Shown: piece after piece, positions 49,402 to 58,852 of the stretch
Position numbering within the stretch: position 1 is the first letter of the stretch
How the letters are laid out: the number at the start of each line of letters is the position of its first letter
Assembly: GCA_963732795.1 (NCBI GenBank)
Contig: CAVTAV010000007.1
Coordinates: forward strand, 124,001 to 188,000
DNA: 64,000 nt
Reading direction: 5' to 3'
From: CAVTAV01 sp963732795
GTDB taxonomy: Bacteria > Pseudomonadota > Alphaproteobacteria > CAVTAV01
The notes under the pieces: model-generated
Database searches by the model: none
Told to the model about the DNA's origin: nothing
The model's input: the letters and a program-made list of their open reading frames with translations, nothing else
Program-made: the position numbers and the translations under genes

Positions 49402-51711
49402 CTAGCCGTTCATCGCCTGCCACACCGCGAGCGGCGTCGCGGGCATGTCGATCTGCACGTCTTCCTTCCGGCTATGCAGCGCATCCACCACCGCGTTCAT
49501 CACCGCGGGCGGCGCGCCGATCGTGCCGGCTTCGGCGACGCCTTTGATGCCGAGAGGATTGCCGGTCGCCGGGATGTTCTGGGTCGAGAGCGAGAAGGAC
49601 GGGACGCCGTCGGCGCGGGGCATTGTGTAGTCCATGAACGACCCCGTCTGGAGCTGGCCGTCCTCGCCATAGACCGTGTGCTCGTAGAGCGCCTGGCCGA
49701 TGCCCTGGGTGATGCCGCCATGGTTCTGGCCGTCCACCAGGAGCGGATTCACGATGTTCCCGAAATCATCGACCGCCGTGTATTTCACGACCGAGACCAC
49801 GCCCGTCTCCGGGTCGATCTCGACCTCGGCGATATGGCATCCGTTCGGGAAGGTCATCCCGGCGTCGCCATACATGTGGGAATCGTCGAGGCCCGGCTCC
49901 ATGCCTTCGGGCAGGTTCTTCTCGTCGAGCGCGGCGGCCGCGAGATCGAACAGGTTGATGCTGCGGTCGGTGCCGGCAATGGTGAAGGCGCCGTCGGCGA
50001 ATTCGATATCGGCCACCGCCGCTTCCAGCATCTTGGCGGCGATCTGCTTGCCCTTGTCCTTCACCTTCTCGACCACGCCCACCAGCACGCCGCCGCCCAC
50101 CGAAAGCGAGCGCGAGCCGCCGGTCATGCCGAAGCCGGAGGTATCGGTGTCGCCCTGGCGGATGACGATCTTGTCCATGGGGATCTCGAGTTGGTCGGCG
50201 AGGACCTGGCGATAGGCGATCTGGTGGCCCTGGCCGTTGTCCTGGGTGCCCATATAGGCGACCACCGTGCCGTCGCCGGGGAATTTGAGATTGACCGTCT
50301 CGAAGAAACCGCCGCCGCATTGCTCGATGTAATAACCGAGGCCGCGCCCGCGCAGCTTGCCTGCGGCTTCGGATTGCTGCCGGCGGGCCTCGAAGCCATC
50401 CCAATCGGCTTTCTTGAGGCCGGTCTCGAGAACCGCCGGGAAGTCGCCGACATCGTAGGTCGGACCCATCGGCGAGTGATAGGGCATGTCCGAAGGTTGG
50501 ATGAAATTGCGCCGGCGGATTTCGGCCGGATCCAGGCCCATTTCGCGCGCCGCCTCGTTGACGACCCGCTCGACGATATAGGCCGCCTCGGGCCGGCCCG
50601 CGCCCCGATAGGCGCTCGTCGGAACGGTATTGGTCAGCACGTTCCGGACCTTGGCGTAGATCGCCGGAATCTTGTAGCAGCCGGAGAGCACGGGCACGGT
50701 GCCGTGGGCGATATAGCCGCCGACGGCGAAGCAATAGCCGCCGAGATTGCCGTATATGTTGCTGCGAAGCGCGAGGAATTTGCCGTCCTTGTCGAGGGCG
50801 AGTTCTGTCTCGGAAATCTGGTCGCGGCCCTGGGCGTCCGAAAGGAAGGCTTCGCTCCGGTCCGATGTCCAGCGCACCGGCTGCTTGATCCGCCGCGTCG
50901 CCCAGACCGCCACCGCCTGCTCGGGATAGCAGACGTTCTTCATGCCGAAGCCGCCGCCGACCGCGGGCGTCAGGATCCGCACGTCCTTCTTGTCGATCTT
51001 GAAGACGCTGTCGGCGATGTCGTTGAGAATGAAGTGACCGCCCTGGGTCTGGGTATGGACGAAGACCCGGCCGGAATCCGTGATGAAATCGGCCACGACC
51101 GCGCGCGGCTCCATGGAATTGACCACGATGCGGTTGTTGACCAGCCGGACCTTGGTGACATGGGCGGCCTTGGCGAAGGCCTCTTCCACCGCCTTTGCGT
51201 CGCCGGCCTCGAACAGCTCGGCGACATTGTTCTCGACCCCTTCGCAAACCTGGGGCGCGCCCGGCTTGATGGCGTCGAGCGCGTTGGTCACCGCCGGCCG
51301 GATGTCGTAATCGATGTCGACAAGCTCGGCGGCGTCCTTGGCCTGGGCCAGCGTCTTGGCGATGATCGCGACGATCGGCTGGCCGATGAAGCGCACTTCG
51401 TTCAAGGCCAGGATCGGCAACGAGGCCTCGGTGACGGGTTCGCCGTTCGCGTCGGTCACCGCGCCCATCACCGGCTGCAGCCGACCCAGCCGGTCCTCCT
51501 GCATTTCCTTGCCGGTCAGCACCTCGACCACGCCCTCGGCCGATTTGGCGGCGGAGACGTCGAGGCTCTTGATCGCGGCCGAGGCGACCGGCGAGCGCAG
51601 CAGATAGAGATGCAGGGCCTCGGGAAATTTCAGGTCGTCGGTATAAGTCCCCGCGCCCCTGAGCAGGACGTCGTCCTCGATCCGCCTCAAATCCCGTCCG
51701 AACTGACCCAT
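49402..51711 (-). CDS. Molybdenum hydroxylase large subunit, form II CoxL-like
   Basis: 769 residues, intact. Xanthine-dehydrogenase-family molybdopterin-binding subunit: RRIEDDVLLRGAGTYTDDLK, VRFIGQPIVAIIAKTLAQAK, LTPAVGGGFGMKNVCYPEQA, NTVPTSAYRGAGRPEAAYIV, VVAYMGTQDNGQGHQIAYRQ and GNPLGIKGVAEAGTIGAPPA with the conserved Glu near the end. The active-site loop reads AYRGAGR, the signature of form II CoxL-like proteins, not AYRCSFR of true CO dehydrogenase, so CO oxidation should not be assumed. No medium (FAD) or small (2Fe-2S) subunit gene is adjacent. ATG 51711 has GGGAGAGA ahead. Confidence 0.92.
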   Translation of the reverse strand: MGQFGRDLRRIEDDVLLRGAGTYTDDLKFPEALHLYLLRSPVASAAIKSLDVSAAKSAEGVVEVLTGKEMQEDRLGRLQPVMGAVTDANGEPVTEASLPILALNEVRFIGQPIVAIIAKTLAQAKDAAELVDIDYDIRPAVTNALDAIKPGAPQVCEGVENNVAELFEAGDAKAVEEAFAKAAHVTKVRLVNNRIVVNSMEPRAVVADFITDSGRVFVHTQTQGGHFILNDIADSVFKIDKKDVRILTPAVGGGFGMKNVCYPEQAVAVWATRRIKQPVRWTSDRSEAFLSDAQGRDQISETELALDKDGKFLALRSNIYGNLGGYCFAVGGYIAHGTVPVLSGCYKIPAIYAKVRNVLTNTVPTSAYRGAGRPEAAYIVERVVNEAAREMGLDPAEIRRRNFIQPSDMPYHSPMGPTYDVGDFPAVLETGLKKADWDGFEARRQQSEAAGKLRGRGLGYYIEQCGGGFFETVNLKFPGDGTVVAYMGTQDNGQGHQIAYRQVLADQLEIPMDKIVIRQGDTDTSGFGMTGGSRSLSVGGGVLVGVVEKVKDKGKQIAAKMLEAAVADIEFADGAFTIAGTDRSINLFDLAAAALDEKNLPEGMEPGLDDSHMYGDAGMTFPNGCHIAEVEIDPETGVVSVVKYTAVDDFGNIVNPLLVDGQNHGGITQGIGQALYEHTVYGEDGQLQTGSFMDYTMPRADGVPSFSLSTQNIPATGNPLGIKGVAEAGTIGAPPAVMNAVVDALHSRKEDVQIDMPATPLAVWQAMNG

Positions 51712-51861
51712 TCCGTCTCTCCCTTGGTATTCCGGCAGCAACTGTAACACCTGATATATCCGCCCCGTGTGACCGGTACAATGTCGAGTTGGCGGATTTG
51801 TCGGGCCTATCAGACCTCGCTAGGCCATGTCACGAAGAAGTGTTTGTGCTATCGGTACGCC

Positions 51862-53381
51862 ATGACCGCAGAGACCGTGCACGAAATCCTCAAGACGGGC
51901 CGGGGCGCCGACATCGCCATCATCGCGCCGGACCGCGAGCCGCTGACCTATGACGGGCTTCGGGCGCTCGCCGGTGAGGTTCAGGCGAGCCTGCGCCGGG
52001 CGGGCGTCGGGCGCGGCGGAAGGGTTGCGATCGTGCTGCCCAACGGCCCCGAAATGGCGGCGGCATTCCTGACCATCGCGGCCTCCGCCACCACCGCACC
52101 GTTGAATCCCGGCTATCGGACCGATGAATTCCGCTTCTATCTCGAGGACTTGCACGCCGATGCTCTTCTGGTCGAGGCGGGGAGCGAGTTGCCGGCGATC
52201 GCGGTGGCCGAGGATCTCGGCATCGCCGTCCATCGCCTGCATGTGCCGCCGGAGGCGCCGGCCGGGGCGTTTCGCATCGAGGCGGGCGACGGCCAGGCCG
52301 CAAGCGGCGGCTGGGCCGAGGCGGGCGATACGGCCCTCGTCCTCCATACCTCCGGCACGACCTCGCGGCCCAAGATCGTGCCCCTGTCACAGGCCAATAT
52401 CGCCGCTTCCGCGCGCCATATCCGCACGACCCTCGCGCTCACGCCCGCCGACCGTTGCCTCAACATCATGCCGCTGTTCCATATCCACGGGCTGATGGCG
52501 GCGGTGCTCTCCAGTGTCGCGGCGGGGGCGTCGATCTTCGCGACGCCCGGGTTCAATGCCTTGAAATTCGGGGCATGGCTCAACGAGGCGCAGCCGACTT
52601 GGTACACCGCCGTGCCAACCATGCATCAGGCGATTCTGGCGCGGCTCGGCCGCGACGCCGGAGGCGGCCAAGGCGGCGGGCCTGCGCTTCATCCGCTCGT
52701 CCTCGTCCTCCCTCGCGCCGCAGATTCTGGAAGAGCTCGAAGCCCTGTTCGGCTGCCCGGTCATCGAATCCTACGGCATGACCGAGGCCGCCCATCAGAT
52801 GGCGTCCAATCCCCTGCCGCCGGCGCCGCGCAAGCCGGGAAGCGTCGGGCCGGCCGCCGGTCCCGAGGTGGCGGTGATGGACGACGACGGGAAGCTTCTT
52901 GGAGCCGGAAGCGGTCGGCGAGATCGTCATCCGGGGCCCCAACGTCATGACGGCCTATGAGAACAATCCCGACGCCAACGCCAAGGCCTTCACCAATGGC
53001 TGGTTCCGCACCGGCGACCAGGGCGTGATGGATGCGGACGGCTATCTCCGCATCACCGGGCGGCTGAAGGAGATCATCAACCGGGGCGGCGAGAAGATCT
53101 CGCCCCGCGAGGTGGACGAGGTTCTGCTGGACCATCCCGCCGTCGCCCAGGCCGTCACCTTCGCGATCCCGCATGACAAGCTCGGCGAGGAGGTCGGCGC
53201 GGCGATCGTGCTGGCCGATGGCGCCGAGCCCGACGAACGGGCGATCCGCGATTTCGCCGCCGCGCGCCTCGCCGATTTCAAGGTGCCGCGCCGGATCGTG
53301 TTCCTCGACGAAATCCCAAAAGGGCCGACTGGAAAGCTCACCCGCATCGGCCTCGCCGAAAAACTGGGGCTGACCCCATGA
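51862..53381 (+). CDS. Acyl-CoA synthetase (AMP-forming), possibly oxalate-CoA-ligase-like, frameshifted
   Basis: About 506 residues, ANL-superfamily ligase. Blocks are RVAIVLPNGPEMAAAFLTIA, the P-loop-like LVLHTSGTTSRPKIVPLSQA, CLNIMPLFHIHGLMAAVLSS, FGCPVIESYGMTEAAHQMAS, GWFRTGDQGVMDADGYLRIT, GRLKEIINRGGEKISPREVD and KGPTGKLTRIGLAEKLG with the catalytic lysine. The sequence pattern resembles the Pcs60/AAE3 oxalyl-CoA synthetase branch. Frame breaks lie near 52660 and 52900. Its stop overlaps the ATG of the next gene (ATGA), so the reductase-like gene is translated with it. Confidence 0.85.
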
Positions 53382-54361
53382 AGATCTGCGTCTACGGCGC
53401 CGGGGCGATCGGCGGCCTGATGGCGGCTCGCGCCTCGCCGGGACTGACGCCGAGCTGACCGTGCATCGCGCGCGGGACAACGCTCGCCGCCATCCAGGCG
53501 CGCGGGATTACCGTCCTGTCGGGCGAGGAGCGCAAGACGGTCCGTGTCCATGCCGTCGAAACGCCAGCCGAAGCCGGGCCGCAGGACTACGTGCTCCTCG
53601 CCCTCAAGGCCCCGGCTGCCGCCGCTGTTTCGCAAGGGCCTCGGCCCGCTGCTCGGCCCCGAGACGGCGGTGGTGACCGCCCAGAACGGCGTGCCCTGGT
53701 GGTATTTCTACAAGCATGGCGGCCCGTTCGACGGGCGGCGGCTCGCCTCGGTCGATCCCGGCGACGCGGCAATGGATCAGCATCGGGCCCGAGCGGGTGA
53801 TCGGCTCGGTGGTCTATGATGCCGCCGAGATCGTCGAGCCCGGCGTCATCCGCCACGAATACGGCAACCGCTTCACCCTTGGCGAACCGGACGGCAGCCG
53901 CTCGGCCCGCGCGGAAGCGTTGTCCAAGACTCCTGATCGCCGGCGGCGTCCGCGCGCCGGTCAAGACCAATATCCGCGAGGAGATCTGGATCAAGCTCTG
54001 GGGCAATGTCAGCTTCAATCCGGTCAGCGCGCTCACCGGCCAGTCGCTCGGCGCCATGATCGACGATCCGGCCGTCCACGCCGTCATCCGCGCCATCATG
54101 GTCGAGGCCCAGTCGGTCGCCGAATCGCTCGGCATCCGCTTCGCCATCGATGTCGACAAGCGCATCGCCGGGGCGCGGGAGGCGGGCGAGCACAAGACCT
54201 CCATGTTGCAGGATCTGGAAGCCGGCCGGCCCATGGAAATCGACGCCTTGGTCGCTTCGGTTCAGGAGCTCGGCCGCCTCGCCGGGGTCCCGACGCCATC
54301 GATCGATACGGTCCTCGCGCTCGTCCAGGCACGCGCCCGGACGGCGGGCTGTTATCCTTAA
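53378..54361 (+). CDS. Ketopantoate-reductase (PanE/ApbA) family protein, many frameshifts
   Basis: About 327 residues when joined. The Rossmann start MKICVYGAGAIGGLMAAR binds NADP. Later parts are AIQARGITVLSGEERKTVRV, GPQDYVLLALKAPA, VTAQNGVPWWYFYKHGGPFD, PVKTNIREEIWIKLWGNVSF (catalytic Lys), NPVSALTGQSLGAMIDDPAV and RPMEIDALVASVQELGRLAG. At least five frame breaks occur between 53430 and 53940, the densest in the right half of the window. The family reduces 2-oxoacids; the coupling with an acyl-CoA ligase suggests a catabolic relative more than true pantothenate synthesis. Confidence 0.85.
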
Positions 54362-54459
54362 GTCTTTGGAAACCCGATCGTCTTCGGATAAAGCCGTTGG
54401 TAACTACTTGGCACTAGGCTCACGCGTTCGGGCGCTTTGCATTGCCCGGTAGGGAGCCT

Positions 54460-54885
54460 ATGGACGAACGCGATCACGCCTTAATCAACCTGTTGGAGCG
54501 CAATGCCCGCGAGCCGGTGTCGTCGCTTGCCCGCAAGCTCGGCCTGTCGCGCTCGACGGTCCAGGACCGCATCGACAAGCTCGAGACGCTCGGCGTCATT
54601 ACCGGCTATACGGTCAGGACCGGCACGTCCTACCGCAACCGCCGCCTCACGGCCTATGTCATGCTGGAGGTCGACCCGAAGCATGCCGACCGCGTGGTCA
54701 AGAGCATGGAGAACATCCGCTCGGTAAGCCGGCTCCGCGCCGTCACCGGCATGTTCGACCTCGTCGCCACCGTCCGCGCCGATACTCCCGAAGAGCTCGA
54801 CAACGCCTTCGAGCAAATCCGCCGCATTCCGGGGATTACGGCGGATACCTCGTCGATTGTGCTATCGACGAAATTCGACCGCTAA
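54460..54885 (+). CDS. Lrp/AsnC-family transcriptional regulator
   Basis: 141 residues. An N-terminal HTH (LINLLERNAREPVSSLARKL, LSRSTVQDRIDKLETLGVIT) is followed by a C-terminal RAM effector domain (TAYVMLEVDPKHADRVVKSM, RLRAVTGMFDLVATVRADTP). ATG 54460 has GGGAGC upstream and opens MDERDHALIN, the family's usual start. It may control the preceding ligase/reductase genes; no operator could be identified. Confidence 0.92.
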   Translation: MDERDHALINLLERNAREPVSSLARKLGLSRSTVQDRIDKLETLGVITGYTVRTGTSYRNRRLTAYVMLEVDPKHADRVVKSMENIRSVSRLRAVTGMFDLVATVRADTPEELDNAFEQIRRIPGITADTSSIVLSTKFDR

Positions 54886-54942
54886 CTCTCAAAGTTCACC
54901 CTGGCCGGGCTCGACTCGGCCATCCACGCCGTCAAGACGTAG

Positions 54943-54965
54943 ATGCCCGGATCAAGTCCGGGCAT
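54943..54965. repeat. Palindromic repeat unit (ATGCCCGGATC type)
   Basis: ATGCCCGGA-TCAAG-TCCGGGCAT is a perfect stem-loop followed by GACG. This is the third palindrome kind in the window and lies between convergent genes, where it could also act as a terminator. Confidence 0.7.
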
Positions 54966-54988
54966 GACGCAACGTTAGGTGCGAGAGC

Positions 54989-56573
54989 CTAATACGCTCG
55001 GCCGATCAGGATTTCCTCGACGCCGGCCTCGCCCGTGAAGATGCAGGGGCCGAAGCTTTCCGGCTGGTCCAGGGGGGCGTTGCGGATGGTGAGCTTGAGG
55101 GTCTTGAGGCGTTCGCTGACTTGCTCCAGCGCCGGGCCCGTCGGGCGCGACCAGGAGACCTTGACCCAGCCTTTGAAACTCGCGCCGGCTTCGTCCTCCT
55201 CGGTCTCGGCGCTGGGGCCGAAATAGGCGGCGACATCCTCGAACGTCTTGAAGCCGCTGAGGATATTGGCGTCGAGCCGGGCCTTGGCCTCGGCGTATAG
55301 GGCGGATTGGATGTCCGACAGGAGGGCGCCGATGCCGGCAACGAACTCGCCCCTGGGCACGCCCTGGCTCTTGAGCTTGCCGCCGTCCTTCAGCGCGTCG
55401 CGGCGCATGAAGCTCACCTGGCCGCCGGCGACGTCGCGCGGGCCGATCTCGGCGATCACCGGCGCGCCGCGCTTCACCCACATCCAGCGCTTGTCGGCGG
55501 ATTTGACGGGCTTCTTGTCGACGATCACCCGCACCGGCTCGCCGAGCGCCTGGGCCGCCGAAAGCTCGCTCGCCAGCGCATCGCAATAGGCGAGAACGTC
55601 GGCGTCCTCCGGCTTGTCGCGCAGGATAGGCACGATCACGACCTGGCGCGGCGCGACCGTCGGCGGCAGGCGGAGCCCGTCGTCGTCGCCATGGGTCATG
55701 ATAATCCCGCCGATCAGCCGGGTGGAGACGCCCCAACTTGTCGTGTGGCAGGTCGCCAACTCGCCGTCCTCATTCTGGAAGCGGATGTTCTGCGCCTCGG
55801 CGAAATTCGTGCCGAGATAATGGGACGTTCCGGCCTGAAGCGCCTTTCCGTCCTGCATCATGCCTTCGATCGAATAGGTGCTGACCGCGCCCGGAAAGCG
55901 CTCGTTCTCCGGTTTTTCTCCGGCGATCACCGGCATTGCCAGCGTTTCCTGCGCGAAAGTGCGATAGACCTCCAACATGCGCATGGTCTCGGCGCGCGCA
56001 TCCGCCTCGTCGGCATGGGCGGTGTGGCCTTCTTGCCAGAGGAATTCAGCCGTACGCAGGAAGAGCCGGGTACGCATCTCCCAGCGGACGACATTGGCCC
56101 ATTGGTTGATAAGGAGCGGCAGGTCGCGATAGCTCTTGATCCAGCGCTGGAAGGCGTCGCCGATGATCGTCTCGGAGGTCGGCCGGACGATCAGCGGCTC
56201 CTGCAGCTTGGCCTCGGGATCGGGCTGGAGCTCGCCGTCGATCATCTTCAGCCGGTGATGGGTGACCACCGCCATCTCGCGCGGCGAAGCCTTCGACATG
56301 CTTGGCCTCCCGGGCGATGAAGCTCAAGGGGATGAAGAGCGGGAAATAGCAGTTCTCGTGGCCGGTTTCCTTGATGCGCCTGTCGAGCGCGCGCTGCACC
56401 AGCTCCCAGATGCCGTAGCCCCAGGGCTTGATCACCATGCAGCCGCGCACGGGCGACGTCTCCGCCAGATCCGCCTCGCGGATCACGGTCTGGTACCATT
56501 CCGGGAAATTCGACTCACGCGTTACGTTGGTCGGCCACGACAACCCCTGATTCCTGACTAACCCCGCGCGCAC
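54989..56573 (-). CDS. proS: Prolyl-tRNA synthetase, archaeal/eukaryotic type, one frameshift
   Basis: About 528 residues, class II synthetase. Motif 1 region is TNVTRESNFPEWYQTVIREA, ADLAETSPVRGCMVIKPWGY, GIWELVQRALDRRIKETGHE and NCYFPLFIPLSFI. Motif 2 is PLIVRPTSETIIGDAFQRWI, QWANVVRWEMRTRLFLRTAE and FLWQEGHTAHADEADARAET; then AGTSHYLGTNFAEAQNIRFQ and the motif-3 region TTSWGVSTRLIGGIIMTHGD. There is no editing INS insertion, and the C-terminus extends to ILIGRAY with terminal Tyr, the layout of archaeal/eukaryotic-type ProRS. One frame break near 56285. Start GTG 56573, overlapping the end of the preceding gene; TTG 56543 is possible. Confidence 0.92.
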
Positions 56574-57629
56574 AATATCATTTTTGACGAGGGGGGGAAG
56601 GTGGTTACGGCCTTGGCGACGTCCACCCAGCCGCCGGCCTCGGCGCTGTGCTTGATGGCGGCGAGGGTGGCGGCGTTGTCGACGGATTCTTCGAGCGAAA
56701 GACGCCGTAATCGCTGCGATTGCCGGCGATCATGTCGGCGAGGGCCTCGGATTCGAGACGGAAACCGGGGCCGGCGCGCAGCGGCATGGGTGTCGAACTC
56801 ATAGCTCCGGGTGCTCGGCGCGGCGGATGCTGATAGGTCGGCTGTTCGCCCGGAAGCGGGCTGTTGGGGAAGGCGAAATCGAGCACGCCGTGGGCGCCGA
56901 TCAGGGTGGCGGAGCGGTGGAAAGCCGATCTCGAAGCTGCAGGAGATCTGCGGCCTGGAGGCCGCCCGGGAATTCGAGCAGGGCCATGGTGGCCACGTCC
57001 ACGCCAGACGGATGCATCCGGGAGCCGCCTTGACGCGGTTCGGCGCGACGCCCGCCATGGCGCGCACGAAGCTCACGCAATAGCAGCCGGCATCCATGAT
57101 CGCGCCGCCGTCGAGCTCCGGCTTGAGGCGGATATTCGCCTCGTCCGTCATGGTGAAGCCGAAGGAAGCCGAGATCTGCCGAAGGGGGCCGAAATCGTCC
57201 ATGGCCGCGATCGCCTTGACGTCATCCATGAAGGGCTGAAAGCGATAGGGAAAGGCTTCGAGCAGGCAAGAGGCCCAGTTTGTCGGCGAGCTCGAAGGCG
57301 CGCCGCGTCGCCACCGGATCGTCCGAGAACGGCTTCTCGCACAGCACATGCTTGCCTGCTTCGAGCGCGCGCTCCGACCATTCGACATGGAGGCTGTTCG
57401 GCAGCGGGTTGTAGATGATGTCGATATCGGGATCGGCGAGCAGATCCTCATAGCGGTCATGGGCCAAGGCGAGATCGAATTTCCGCGCGAAAGCCTCGGC
57501 CCGCGCCTTGTCCCGGCTCGCGACGGCCGTCACCTCGACCGATTTCGAGCCTTTCACCTCCTGGATATAGGGCTCGGCGATGCGCGCCGTGCTCAGAATC
57601 CCGATCTTCAGCGGTGCCGGCCATCTCAA
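56558..57629 (-). CDS. Gfo/Idh/MocA-family oxidoreductase, several frameshifts
   Basis: About 357 residues. The N-terminal Rossmann domain has KIGILSTARIAEPYIQEVKG, VTAVASRDKARAEAFARKFD, DIDIIYNPLPNSLHVEWSER and AGKHVLCEKPFSDDPVATRR (the EKP motif). The C-terminal domain has RFQPFMDDVKAIAAMDDFGP, LKPELDGGAIMDAGCYCVSF, and ends EESVDNAATLAAIKHSAEAG. Breaks lie near 57265, 57015, 56915 and 56715. It starts with TTG 57629 overlapping the GST stop (TTGA). NAD(P)-dependent sugar or dihydrodiol dehydrogenase function is possible; substrate unknown. Confidence 0.85.
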
Positions 57630-58270
57630 TAGTCCGTATGACCTTTGAGCTCGTCGAAAGGGACCATGACATGCAGGCGATACGCAAGGCGGTCCTGGAG
57701 GCGGGCGTAATAGGCTTCGACATTGGGAGCGACGGGCGCGGGAGATCGAGCTCGAAATAGCGGTATAGAGTCGCGCCGACCGGGATATCGCCGAGGGTCA
57801 AGTGCTCGCCGGCGACGAAGGGCTGCGCCGCCAGATGCCGATCGAGGATTGCCGTAAAGGCGCGCGCAGCCGTCGATGCCGCGCTGGATGACCGTCCAGT
57901 CGCGCTCAGGCTCCGGCGTGCGGTAATAGCCCCAGAAGATGTCCATGAAGGCGGGCTGGAGCGTGGCGGCGGTCCAATCCATCCAGCGGTCGGTGAGCGA
58001 CCGTTCGGCCGGGTCCTCGGGCCATAACGTCCCGCGGCCGAATGTCGCGGCGAGATAGCGCACGATCGAATGGGATTCCCAGACCACCACCCATCGTGCT
58101 TCAGGACAGGGATTCGGCCGTTCGGGTTCATCGCCCGGTATTCCGGCGTGTCGAGTCGACCGAACTGGCCGCCGGCATCGATCCGCTCGACCTCGAGGCC
58201 CAAGTTCGCCGATCGTCCACATCGCTTTCTGAACGTTGAACGAGCTCGCCCGCCCCCAGACTTTCAGCAT
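57626..58270 (-). CDS. Glutathione S-transferase family protein, several frameshifts
   Basis: About 214 residues. The thioredoxin-like N-terminal domain reads MLKVWGRASSFNVQKAMWTI, LEVERIDAGGQFGRLDTPEY, RAMNPNGRIPVLKHD, then ESHSIVRYLAATFGRGTLWP (the glutathione-binding ES motif). The helical C-terminal domain has DRWMDWTAATLQPAFMDIFW and VEAYYARLQDRLAYRLHVMV. Breaks occur near 58200, 58085 and 57870-57745. It is the first gene of a coupled pair with the Gfo/Idh oxidoreductase, which suggests a joint detoxification or catabolic role. Confidence 0.85.
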   Translation of the reverse strand: MLKVWGRASSFNVQKAMWTIGELGPRGRADRCRRPVRSTRHAGIPGDEPERPNPCPEARWVVVWESHSIVRYLAATFGRGTLWPEDPAERSLTDRWMDWTAATLQPAFMDIFWGYYRTPEPERDWTVIQRGIDGCARLYGNPRSASGGAALRRRRALDPRRYPGRRDSIPLFRARSPAPVAPNVEAYYARLQDRLAYRLHVMVPFDELKGHTDY

Positions 58271-58280
58271 CGCCCGCGAG

Positions 58281-58682
58281 TCACTTTTCGGACTTGTCGA
58301 GCTTCAGCGAGCAGGAATTGATACAGTATCGCAAGCCGTTAGGTCCCGGCCCGTCCGGAAAGACATGGCCCAGATGGGCGCCGCAGTTCTTGCAGGTCAC
58401 CTCGGTGCGGATCATGCCGTGGGAGATGTCGCGATGCTCTTCGACATTGCCGCTCTCGACCGGCTTGGTGAAGCTCGGCCAGCCGGTTCCCGAGTCGAAT
58501 TTGGTGTCCGATTCGAACAACGGCTCGCCGCACACTGCGCAATGATACATGCCGGCGTCCTTGGTATTCCAATATTCTCCGGTAAAGGCCTGTTCCGTGC
58601 CCTTTTCCTGGGTTACGTGGTAGGTAAGGGGCGACAATTCGGCGCGCAGCTTGGCGTCCTTGTCAGGGTCCTTGTTTTGCAT
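58281..58682 (-). CDS. msrB: MsrB, peptide methionine-(R)-sulfoxide reductase
   Basis: 133 residues, intact. LSPLTYHVTQEKGTEQAFTG, EYWNTKDAGMYHCAVCGEPL, FDSGTGWPSFTKPVESGNVE, MIRTEVTCKNCGAHLGHVFP and NGLRYCINSCSLKLD. The catalytic Cys is in RYCINS; CAVCG and CKNCG bind structural zinc. No signal peptide, so cytoplasmic repair of oxidised methionine. ATG 58682 chosen. Confidence 0.96.
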   Translation of the reverse strand: MQNKDPDKDAKLRAELSPLTYHVTQEKGTEQAFTGEYWNTKDAGMYHCAVCGEPLFESDTKFDSGTGWPSFTKPVESGNVEEHRDISHGMIRTEVTCKNCGAHLGHVFPDGPGPNGLRYCINSCSLKLDKSEK

Positions 58683-58852
58683 CAACGTCTCCTATTTCCG
58701 GCGGGAATAACTATATGTTGGCCAAGGGCGGCCGGCGATCAAGATCGGTTGAATATGGCGGATTTTCGGTATTCATGTTCGGTTCAGTTGGCTTTCGCTA
58801 CGTTTCGGCCGAATAATGAATGGTTGAGTTCCCGATCAAGGAGGATCGGACA

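Noticed and set aside
49402..51711. CO dehydrogenase (CoxL form I)
   Set aside because: The active-site loop is AYRGAGR, not AYRCSFR, so CO oxidation is not supported.
49474..51747. 757-codon open frame antisense to the CoxL-like gene
   Set aside because: It mirrors the real gene almost end to end, shows no recognisable motif and has the composition of a GC-rich antisense shadow; the minus-strand protein has all family motifs.
53378..54361. True pseudogene call for the ketopantoate-reductase-like gene
   Set aside because: Despite at least five frame breaks, NADP-binding and catalytic blocks are undamaged and the gene is coupled to its neighbour; essential genes elsewhere in the window show the same kind of break.
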